Origin: Sinorhizobium sp.
GTDB taxonomy: Bacteria > Pseudomonadota > Alphaproteobacteria > Rhizobiales > Rhizobiaceae
Length of the DNA: 11,962 nucleotides
NCBI GenBank assembly: GCA_031178305.1
Contig: JAPSJG010000061.1
Coordinates: 1 to 11,962 of the forward strand
Direction: 5' to 3'
The stretch's first letter is position 1. Every line of letters begins with the position of its first letter. The notes under the pieces were generated by a model that was not told where the DNA came from, made no database searches, and worked only from the letters and a program-made list of their open reading frames with translations. Shown piece by piece: positions 1 through 6,284 of this stretch. The position numbers and the translations under genes were made by a program.

Positions 1-278
1 CGCTCGGCTGCCGAGTGTGCCATTGCTGCCCTGACCTCAGCCTCGAGACCGCGCATGAACGAGTTGTCGCCGGCAGGAAGGATGAAAGTCAGTTGATAGC
101 TGCGGCCCTTCGCAAGGTTGGCGGCAGCCACGTCGCGCACGTAACCAAGGCTGGCGATCGCGCGCTCGACCTTGTCGCGCGTCACGTCCCGGACACCCGG
201 ACGGTTGTTTAACACCCGGTCGACAGTCGCCAGGCTGACACCCGCTTCGGCGGCGATATCGTGAACGGTTGGACGCAT
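1..278 (-). CDS. LacI-family transcriptional regulator, N-terminal part (cut by window edge)
   Basis: The 92 visible residues start MRPTVHDIAAEAGVSLATVD and hold the complete LacI-type helix-turn-helix: HTH plus hinge-helix region at about residues 1-60, then the start of the periplasmic-binding-protein-like effector domain (YQLTFILPAGDNSF, about 65-78). Position 20 of the recognition helix region is Asp (ATVDRVLN) where many LacI proteins have Ser; I believe this variant is common in rhizobial members. The ATG at 278 is preceded by a strong Shine-Dalgarno GAGGAGGAG about 4 bases away. LacI proteins usually control sugar catabolism or uptake operons and repress until the effector sugar binds. 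The regulated genes would lie left of the window. From memory of S. meliloti gene order, this could be the regulator beside xylose genes, but nothing here proves the ligand. The family call is secure and the specificity unknown. Confidence 0.93.
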   Translation of the reverse strand, partial: MRPTVHDIAAEAGVSLATVDRVLNNRPGVRDVTRDKVERAIASLGYVRDVAAANLAKGRSYQLTFILPAGDNSFMRGLEAEVRAAMAHSAAE

Positions 279-311
279 CCTCTCCTCCTCGGAAACCCTT
301 AGAGGAATTTC

Positions 312-327
312 TGATGTACGTAAATCA
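312..327. promoter_or_regulatory. Candidate LacI-type operator upstream of the lacI-family gene
   Basis: TGATGTACGTAAATCA is a 16-base inverted repeat with only one mismatched pair and a central CG, the usual architecture of LacI-family operators. It ends about 33 bases before the regulator's ATG. On the minus strand a possible -35 TTGCTG lies 17 bases before TTACGT, which is inside the palindrome, so a bound repressor would block a promoter there. Autoregulation is an inference; the inverted repeat is seen directly. Confidence 0.5.
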
Positions 328-430
328 AAAAATACGCCACCAGCAATAAACGGGCAGTCGCTATATGTGCTCAGGGAACGAAAGTGCGCCGAGGCGGCGT
401 GGAAGTTGCCCCACTCTAGCTCTTCTCCAG

Positions 431-497
431 ACAAGCGGCGAGTCCCTTCTCCCCTTCAACATGGGAGAGAAGGTGCCCGACAGGCAGACGGAGGGCA
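431..497. repeat. RIME-like rhizobial intergenic repeat (partial, degenerate)
   Basis: The stretch GCGGCGAGTCCCTTCTCCCC, followed by a short loop, GGGAGAGAAGGTGCCCGACAGG and a GA-rich end, resembles the Rhizobium-specific intergenic mosaic elements as I remember them. It contains a 7-bp stem, CCTTCTC (445-451) with GAGAAGG (467-473), extended by CCC/GGG across a bulged A. It lies about 50 bases past the acyltransferase stop, where its transcript could fold and mark or protect the 3' end of the P450 operon mRNA. The rest of the 279-545 gap shows no gene. A repeat search of the genome would confirm the family. Confidence 0.55.
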
Positions 498-545
498 AAA
501 GACACGAGTCGAAGGGCGCGGAGCGGCCAGACCAAGATTGCGGTG

Positions 546-1520
546 TCATGGTGCGCGAAGCGCATGGTCCAGGAAATACCATTGATCGAGGTTCTCCCTA
601 ATCACCCTTTCAACCACGTCGTTCAGCAGCAGGAGGTCCTCGCCTCGCCGTGCGCCAGGGCTGTGTTCAGGCGGGAGCCGGATCGGATCAAGCGAGCGCC
701 ATACGAAATTGAAACCCTCGCCGCGCAAGCAATACCACGGGCATATGGTGGCGCCCGTGACACGTGCCAAGCGGATGGCAACTCCGATATTCCCTTCGAG
801 ATGGGGTTTCTGTCCGAAGAAGGGTCCCCGGATTTTGCCGCCGAAACCTTCGTCGCAGAAGATGCTGACGACGCCACCGTCCTTCAGAACTTTGATAGCG
901 GGTTTAATGCCCGCCGCGCCGGGGGGCAGAAATCTTAGGCCAGCCTTGCGGCGAAGGCGTTCGGCAATCCAGGCTTTTGCACGCCCTTTTGGCGGGACGT
1001 AAAAGGCGTGAGGGCGAACATTGATGCCCTGCAACACGGTCGGGGTGATTTCCCAATTTCCGAGGTGCATCCCAACCAGGATGACCGGCCCACGGTCAAC
1101 GGCTTCGGCAATGACATCGAGTCCGTGGACTTCCATGCGCTCGGGATGGCGTTGGAGGCGATTGATAACCGAAAATTCTGTCATCAGCCGTCCTTGCGAA
1201 CGGCAATTCCTGCGAAAAAGCTCGTCACGGTCGCGATCACTCATGTCCGGGCACAGTTGCCGGAGCGTGTCACGCGCACGTTTCGAAGCGATCCTGTGAA
1301 AACGCGGCATCGCGAAGCTGCCGAGGCTCGCTCCGAAGTTCGAGCAGGCATTCATCGAAAGGAGTTTGAGTCCGAAATGTACGAGCAGGTGGGTAACATT
1401 CCAGAAGTTGTTCGTTACCACATGGCGCCAGAAGTCGCGCGATCGCCGTCTACCTGTCAGGACATCGGTAATCGTGGGGGTGCTTTGCTCGGAAAATACC
1501 CAGGCGCTCCTCTTCTTCAT
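546..1520 (-). CDS. LpxL/HtrB-type lysophospholipid acyltransferase
   Basis: A 324-residue protein of the lipid A late acyltransferase family. The catalytic H-x4-E motif is present as GMHLGNWEITP (His152, Glu157), followed by FCDEGFGGKIRGPFFG (221-236), which matches the family's D-x-G...PFFG block. Length is typical. A hydrophobic segment near residues 40-58 could contact the inner membrane. Family members move an acyl chain, usually from acyl-ACP, to lipid A precursors or related lipids on the cytoplasmic face. I start at the ATG at 1520 because GGGGGTGGAG lies 6 bases upstream, directly after the P450 stop. An in-frame ATG at 1562 would add 14 residues and overlap the P450 by 26 bases, but has a poor ribosome site. 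The spacing shows co-transcription, probably translational coupling, with the P450. It is probably not the main lpxL or lpxXL, which normally sit elsewhere without a P450. The acceptor is unknown. Confidence 0.85.
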   Translation of the reverse strand: MKKRSAWVFSEQSTPTITDVLTGRRRSRDFWRHVVTNNFWNVTHLLVHFGLKLLSMNACSNFGASLGSFAMPRFHRIASKRARDTLRQLCPDMSDRDRDELFRRNCRSQGRLMTEFSVINRLQRHPERMEVHGLDVIAEAVDRGPVILVGMHLGNWEITPTVLQGINVRPHAFYVPPKGRAKAWIAERLRRKAGLRFLPPGAAGIKPAIKVLKDGGVVSIFCDEGFGGKIRGPFFGQKPHLEGNIGVAIRLARVTGATICPWYCLRGEGFNFVWRSLDPIRLPPEHSPGARRGEDLLLLNDVVERVIRENLDQWYFLDHALRAP

Positions 1521-1536
1521 GCGCGGCTCCACCCCC

Positions 1537-2970
1537 TCACCGGTCGGCACGCGGCGCTCCATTTCGTTTCTCGAGTGTGATCGGCAGGCCCCCTTTGGGC
1601 CGCAGCGTCAGGCGGCAGACTGGTTCCACCTTGTGGGTGCTCGCGACGACGACGCGGAATTGCTGGGCAATGATTGCCAGGCAGAGGACAGCTTCCGTCA
1701 GGCCAAAATGCAAGCCTGGGCACACCCGTGGCCCGCTTGCGAAGGGTATGTAGCTATAGGGCTTGGGCCGGCGCCCGCCCATGAAACGCTCCGGTCGAAA
1801 ATGATGCGGCCGCTCAAACAGGCTCCCCGTGCGGTGCAGCAGCCAAGGTACGATCAGCACGAGGGAACCGCGCTCGGCGGCGACGTCGCCGATCATCTCG
1901 GCGTCACGGGTCTGCCGTGCCAGAATCGGGACAGGAGGGTAGAGGCGGAGTGTTTCTTCGATCACTGCCTTGCACAGCTCGAGCTGCGGTACGTCGTCTA
2001 TCGTCGGAATCCGACTGCCGCAAACACGGCCGATCTCGGCATGCAACGCCTCTTCCACCCATTGTGCCCTGGACAGCAGATACCAGGCCCAGGTCAAAGT
2101 CGAAGCTGTCGTTTCATGGCCCGCCATGAAAATAGTTGCGGCCTCATTTCGCAGGGCGACAACATCGAGTTTCAGTTCCGGACTCTTCATCTGGCGGCGC
2201 ACGAGAAGCTCGACCATCGAATTGTGGTCGCCGCGACCGGACAGGTGATCCTCCACAACCTTGTCGATGATCCGGTGAATGCGCTTGACGGAGCGACGCA
2301 GTGTTGGCGTGCGAAAGATCGGCAAGCCTTCGTCAAATCCGAGGAAGTAGCCAATATTGATGGAGTCGACCAGGGCCTGATAACTGGTGAAGCCTTCCGT
2401 CACAGCCGCAGCGCTGTCGTCGCCGAGGTCGTTTCCAAAGACGCTCCGAGCAATGATCTCCGCAGTCAAGCCGGCCATCTCGTGAAGCGCGTTGATGGGT
2501 GTACCCTCGGGTATTCGCTTCCAGCGCTCGACGAGTTCGACCGACGTGCGCTCCATGATCGGCCCGAAGGAGGGCACCCTTTTTGCGTGCACTATGTCGG
2601 TCACGAGGGGGCGGCGCTGTTTCCACGTATCTCCATCCGAGATAAAAAGCCCATCTCCAAGGAGGAATTCAAGCGCACGACGCATCTGTGGGGTCTTGCG
2701 CTGGAAGTTTTCGTGGCGCTTGACGACGACGTGCCGGATCGGTTCGGGCGAGTTGACGATGACAATCTGTCGACCGAGCACCCGTATCTCAGAAACTTTC
2801 TCTTTGTAGTCGCTTGCGCGCCAGATCGACAGAAAATCTTTTCTTGCTTGCACAAGCAGTTGAATCGGCTTCCCTGGCGGCCCGGTATAGTAGTTTGCTC
2901 TTGAAGGGGAGAAAGATTTTCCTGATAGTTCCTCGGTAAAACCTATTGGCCTATTGAGCCATTGCAGCAT
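1537..2970 (-). CDS. Cytochrome P450 monooxygenase
   Basis: A complete 477-residue P450 with all hallmarks: C-helix WKQRR (116-120, heme propionate contact), I-helix AGHETT (283-288) with the acid/Thr pair for oxygen activation, ExxR in the K-helix (Glu339, Arg342), FRPERF (391-396), and the heme loop FASGPRVCPG (410-419) with Cys417 as the iron ligand. There is no N-terminal membrane anchor, so it should be soluble or only peripherally bound. The AGHETT and FRPERF style resembles the CYP4/CYP102-like fatty-acid hydroxylase side of the superfamily, though family assignment needs an alignment. No ferredoxin or reductase lies in the window, so electrons must come from proteins encoded elsewhere. 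The acyltransferase follows 16 bases after the stop, suggesting an oxygenated lipid or acyl product. The start codon has only a weak ribosome site. Confidence 0.95.
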   Translation of the reverse strand: MLQWLNRPIGFTEELSGKSFSPSRANYYTGPPGKPIQLLVQARKDFLSIWRASDYKEKVSEIRVLGRQIVIVNSPEPIRHVVVKRHENFQRKTPQMRRALEFLLGDGLFISDGDTWKQRRPLVTDIVHAKRVPSFGPIMERTSVELVERWKRIPEGTPINALHEMAGLTAEIIARSVFGNDLGDDSAAAVTEGFTSYQALVDSINIGYFLGFDEGLPIFRTPTLRRSVKRIHRIIDKVVEDHLSGRGDHNSMVELLVRRQMKSPELKLDVVALRNEAATIFMAGHETTASTLTWAWYLLSRAQWVEEALHAEIGRVCGSRIPTIDDVPQLELCKAVIEETLRLYPPVPILARQTRDAEMIGDVAAERGSLVLIVPWLLHRTGSLFERPHHFRPERFMGGRRPKPYSYIPFASGPRVCPGLHFGLTEAVLCLAIIAQQFRVVVASTHKVEPVCRLTLRPKGGLPITLEKRNGAPRADR

Positions 2971-3214
2971 CTTGCGTTTCCATTTTAGGAGGAATCAGCA
3001 GCGGTGGAGAGTATTGACTTGTGGTTAGTATTAAATAAGCTCAAAATCCAGACCCGGTCGCGCGCATTTAATGCAGCAAACAACAAGTCCGTTTCTGTGC
3101 CGCGCTCCGCCGATTGAATGCACATGGGCGCGATCTGGGCCGGACGCGCCCCGCGGGGGGGGCGGCATCGCTTTCGTCTCTCCCAAGAGCATTTTGCAGT
3201 CCAGGTGGGATCTT

Positions 3215-4801
3215 CTAGTGCCCACCGTCTCCAGGCCCGGCGCCCTGCGGCTTGCTGATCATCAGGACGCCGGCGATCATCGCCAGGAACAGCACGGTCA
3301 GGAGCAGGAAGATATCGCCGAAGGACAGGATCGTCGCCTGCTGCTGCACCATTGCGGTCAGTTGCTTGAGCGCAACGGTCGCGCCGTCGAGGCCGTAGGC
3401 GTCGAAATTCGACGTCATGTTCACCAAGCGCTCCACCGCCGCGGGATTACCCCATTGCACGTGCTCGGCAAGCCGGGAATAGTGGAAGTCCTGCCGCTGC
3501 GTGAGAATCGTATTAATGACGGCAAGGCCGACGGCGCCGCCGAGATTGCGTGTCAGATTGAAGAGGCCCGAGGCATTGCGGATGCGTGCGGGCGGCAGGG
3601 TGCCGAGCGCGATATTGTTGATCGGCACCATGCAGAGCATTAGCGAGCAGCCGCGCAGGATCTGCGGCACGAACAGTTCCCAGAAGTCCCAATCGCCGGT
3701 CAGATGGCTCAGCATCCAGGTACCCGCCGCAAACCCGGCAAAGCCGATGCCCATCATCAGCCTGAGGTCGAGGCGACCCGCCAGGAAACCCGCAACAGGC
3801 GCGGTCAAGAACATGGCGAGGCCCGAGACGAACATGGTCTCGCCGATCATCAGCGAATCATAGCCGCGGATGCGCCCGAGATAGAGCGGGTAGAGATAGG
3901 TGAGCCCGTAGAGGCCGACACCCATGACGAAGGAGAAGAGCGAGCCGAAGGTGAAGTTGCGATTGGCGAAAGCCCGGAGATCGACAACGGGAAACTCCAC
4001 CGTGAAAGCCCGGTAGAAGAACACGACGGCGCCGAGCCCGGCTGCGACCGCGCCTATGGCGATATGTTCGTCATTGAACCAGTCATTGGCGTTGCCTTCC
4101 TCCAAGACGTATTCGAGCGAGCCGAGAAAGATCGCCATGGAGAGAAGGCCCCACCAGTCGAACTTCTTCATCAGCCCCAGTTCCGGCTCGTCGAAGTCGA
4201 TCAATGTCCAGGTCAGCGTCGCCACGATGATCCCGGGGATGACGTTGACGAGAAAGAGCCAATGCCAGGAAAAGGCGTGGCTCAAATATCCGCCGACCGT
4301 TGGGCCGATGGTCGGCGCCAGCGTCGCGATCAGGCCGATGATCGGCGAGACGAGATTGCGTTTCGACGGCGGGAAGATGGTGAAGGCCGCGGCGAAGACC
4401 GAAGGAATCATGCCGCCACCGATAAAGCCCTGGATCGCCCGGTAGACAATCATCTGCTCGATATTGGTGGCGGTCGCGGCGAGCGCACTCGCCGCGGTGA
4501 AGCCGGCGGCGGCGACGGAAAAGAGGACGCGCGTCGAGACGATGCGGGCAAGCGTTCCCGACAGCGGGATCATGATGACCTCGGCGATGAGATAGGAGGT
4601 CTGAACCCAGCCGATTTCATCCGATCCCGCCGAAAGGCCCGCCTGGATTTCGGCGAGCGAGGCCGAGACGATCTGAATGTCAAGGATTGCCATGAACATG
4701 CCGACGACCATTGCCAGAAAGGCAATGAGTCGTTTCGGGTCCATGCGCTCCTCAGCCGCGGCGGGGCCTGCCGCCGGACCCGCCAATGCCGTCACAGCCA
4801 T
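3215..4801 (-). CDS. emrB: EmrB/QacA-type (DHA2) multidrug efflux transporter of the major facilitator superfamily
   Basis: A 528-residue inner-membrane proton-drug antiporter with about 14 hydrophobic segments, as expected of DHA2. TM1 carries the conserved acidic residue in AILDIQIVSASLAEIQAGL (Asp41). Motif B is RAIQGFIGGG (121-130), and the antiporter motif C is LAPTIGPTVGGYL (161-173). The ATG at 4801 is chosen because GAGGAG sits 8 bases upstream and it follows the emrA stop by 22 bases; the same frame stays open further upstream, but that part overlaps emrA. With EmrA and an outer-membrane TolC-like channel it should form a tripartite pump. Rhizobial relatives (S. meliloti EmrAB, R. 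etli RmrAB) are linked to flavonoid or phytoalexin tolerance. No terminator is evident before the P450 244 bases downstream. Confidence 0.95.
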   Translation of the reverse strand: MAVTALAGPAAGPAAAEERMDPKRLIAFLAMVVGMFMAILDIQIVSASLAEIQAGLSAGSDEIGWVQTSYLIAEVIMIPLSGTLARIVSTRVLFSVAAAGFTAASALAATATNIEQMIVYRAIQGFIGGGMIPSVFAAAFTIFPPSKRNLVSPIIGLIATLAPTIGPTVGGYLSHAFSWHWLFLVNVIPGIIVATLTWTLIDFDEPELGLMKKFDWWGLLSMAIFLGSLEYVLEEGNANDWFNDEHIAIGAVAAGLGAVVFFYRAFTVEFPVVDLRAFANRNFTFGSLFSFVMGVGLYGLTYLYPLYLGRIRGYDSLMIGETMFVSGLAMFLTAPVAGFLAGRLDLRLMMGIGFAGFAAGTWMLSHLTGDWDFWELFVPQILRGCSLMLCMVPINNIALGTLPPARIRNASGLFNLTRNLGGAVGLAVINTILTQRQDFHYSRLAEHVQWGNPAAVERLVNMTSNFDAYGLDGATVALKQLTAMVQQQATILSFGDIFLLLTVLFLAMIAGVLMISKPQGAGPGDGGH

Positions 4802-4823
4802 GTCGGTCGCTCCTCGCTCTTGC

Positions 4824-6038
4824 CTACTTCGCCTCGGCGACCTTCGACGGCTCGGGCGCCGTGCGAGTATCGACGTCGACCACGACGCTGAGGCCAGCGC
4901 GGAGGTTTCCCTTGGCGAGCGCGTCGGCCGGGAGCGTGATGCGGACTGGAACGCGCTGGGTGATTTTGGTGAAGTTGCCGGTGGCGTTTTCCGCCGGCAG
5001 CAGCGAGAAGACCGCTCCCGAGGCCGGGGATATCGACGCGACGGTGCCTTCGATGGAGTGCTCGTCATAGGCGTCGACGTGGATTTTCACCTTCGAGCCC
5101 GGCACCAGATGGGCAATCTGGGTTTCCTTGAAATTCGCACCGACATAGAGCTGGTCCACCGGAACGAGGGCAGCGAGCCGCTGGCCAGGTGAGACGAGGT
5201 CGCCAACCTGGACCGAGACATTGCCGATGACCCCGTCATAGGGCGCCTTGAGGACAGTGAAACCGAGATCGCGGTTGGCCTTGTCGCGTTGAAGCACGAG
5301 CGAGCGGATCGTGCTTTCCGCTTCCGTGCGCTGCGCCTCGAGTACGGTGATATTGGCTTTGGCCGCGGCGATATTGGCGTCGGCGCCAGCGAGGTTTGCC
5401 CGCGCCTGATCAAGCGCAACCTCAGCGCTGTCGCGCGCAGCGTCGGTGCCGAAGTCCTTCGATTGAAGCTCGCTTGCGCGCTTCTGTGCGAGTTCCGCGC
5501 CTCTAAGCGCCGCTTCGAGGGCCCTCTTCTGCGCTTCCGCCTGATTGAGGCTCGCCTCGGCCCCGGCGATCTGCGCATCGAAACGGCTGAGTGCCAGCTT
5601 CTGCGTTGCAATCTGCGCATCGGCCTGTTCCGCGACGATGCGATAGTCGCCATCGTCAAGCGTGACGAGCGGATCGCCGGCCTTCACATGCTCGTTCGCG
5701 ACCACGTCGACCCTGGCGACATAGCCTGAAACCTTCGGCGAGATGGTGGCTATGTCCGCCTCGATATAGGCGTCGTCGGTCGAGACCATGAAGCGGCCGT
5801 TGGTCCACCAGTCATAACCGTACCAACCGGCCGCAGAGAGGAGCGCCAATCCCAGAACCGGCAGGATCGGCTTGCGGCGTGTTTTTTCGGACGCCGCAGT
5901 TTCGGCGGTGGCCGGGCGCTTCGTCGCCGACGAGGCTTCATTGCTCGGACTCTTGGTCTCGCTTGAGGCATCCGTGACTTCGAAATCGTCGTCCACGGGA
6001 CGAACACGGGCGGCGCTGGAGGTGTTATTAATGGACAT
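4824..6038 (-). CDS. emrA: EmrA-type periplasmic adaptor (HlyD/membrane fusion protein family)
   Basis: A 404-residue membrane fusion protein. It has a charged, low-complexity cytoplasmic tail (1-56), one membrane segment (about 57-77), the typical STDDAYIEADIATISPKVSG entry (86-105), a split lipoyl-like domain, a long Ala/Gln/Glu-rich coiled-coil hairpin (about 131-255), then LKAPYDGVIGNVSVQVGDLV and a beta-barrel region. It would bridge EmrB and an outer-membrane TolC-type channel. I start at ATG 6038 (MSINNTSSAARV); a TTG at 6056 in the same frame would add six residues but has no ribosome site. The ribosome site for 6038 is itself weak (AGG about 10 bases away). It is the first gene of the emrAB operon, transcribed away from emrR and controlled from the shared 246-base region. 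Confidence 0.95.
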   Translation of the reverse strand: MSINNTSSAARVRPVDDDFEVTDASSETKSPSNEASSATKRPATAETAASEKTRRKPILPVLGLALLSAAGWYGYDWWTNGRFMVSTDDAYIEADIATISPKVSGYVARVDVVANEHVKAGDPLVTLDDGDYRIVAEQADAQIATQKLALSRFDAQIAGAEASLNQAEAQKRALEAALRGAELAQKRASELQSKDFGTDAARDSAEVALDQARANLAGADANIAAAKANITVLEAQRTEAESTIRSLVLQRDKANRDLGFTVLKAPYDGVIGNVSVQVGDLVSPGQRLAALVPVDQLYVGANFKETQIAHLVPGSKVKIHVDAYDEHSIEGTVASISPASGAVFSLLPAENATGNFTKITQRVPVRITLPADALAKGNLRAGLSVVVDVDTRTAPEPSKVAEAK

Positions 6039-6078
6039 GGGACACCGACCTGACAATCGTTATTTGCTAAAATTGACT

Positions 6079-6092
6079 GAACCGTTCGGTTC
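6079..6092. promoter_or_regulatory. EmrR-type operator 1 (emrA side)
   Basis: GAACCGTTCGGTTC is a perfect 6-bp inverted repeat with a 2-base centre. It shares GAACCG-N2-CGGTTC exactly with the second palindrome 62 bases away, about six helical turns. It falls just after the predicted emrA start point (about 6096), where a bound TetR dimer would block transcription. The symmetry is seen directly. EmrR as the binder is inferred from location and from the known EmrR system of S. meliloti. Confidence 0.8.
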
Positions 6093-6100
6093 GATATCGA

Positions 6101-6129
6101 TTGACATAATGGCTTTCCCGCCGCATATC
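6101..6129 (+). promoter_or_regulatory. Predicted emrR promoter
   Basis: A consensus -35 TTGACA (6101-6106), 17-base spacer and -10 CATATC (6124-6129) point right toward emrR, with a start near 6136 and a leader of about 149 bases. The element lies almost entirely on top of the emrA promoter on the other strand, so polymerase could occupy only one at a time. Based on motif match alone. Confidence 0.55.
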
Positions 6130-6131
6130 AA
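6103..6131 (-). promoter_or_regulatory. Predicted emrA (emrAB) promoter
   Basis: On the minus strand, TTGATA (6131-6126), a 17-base spacer and TATGTC (6108-6103) form a sigma70-like promoter with a start near 6096, about 57 bases before the emrA ATG. Its -35 overlaps the emrR -10 and its -10 overlaps the emrR -35. Based on motif match alone. Confidence 0.5.
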
Positions 6132-6138
6132 GCGCAAA

Positions 6139-6156
6139 TCGAACCGGACGGTTCGA
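6139..6156. promoter_or_regulatory. EmrR-type operator 2 (emrR side)
   Basis: TCGAACCGGACGGTTCGA is an 8-bp perfect inverted repeat around a 2-base centre, longer than operator 1 and with the same GAACCG-N2-CGGTTC core. It begins a few bases after the predicted emrR start point, consistent with autorepression. Its greater symmetry suggests tighter binding than operator 1. Confidence 0.8.
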
Positions 6157-6284
6157 AGAAATCGTGGCTTGAGTGGCAAAGAGCGTAGCCCCCCAACAAC
6201 CCTTGCTTTTTATTGGGGCCGATCGCGTTTATGGTTTTTGGATCGGTACCGAAGATCAATGTGAGGAGTGGAAATCCGGCGATC

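Noticed and set aside
1366..2904. Long plus-strand open frame (512 codons) opposite the P450
   Set aside because: It is antisense to a P450 with every expected motif, has no recognisable domain of its own, and arises from GC-rich codon bias.
3004..3120. Plus-strand GTG-initiated 38-codon frame after an AGGAGG at 2987-2992
   Set aside because: The Shine-Dalgarno match is striking, but spacing is long (11 bases), the codon use is not typical of the neighbours, and no family is recognisable; probably chance.
3704..4891. Plus-strand open frame of 395 codons opposite emrB
   Set aside because: Highly charged low-complexity translation typical of antisense to a membrane protein; emrB on the other strand is certain.
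4802..5068. Upstream extension of emrB to position 5068
   Set aside because: The added residues overlap the end of emrA and are Ser/Arg-rich junk; the ATG at 4801 has a good ribosome site and proper spacing.
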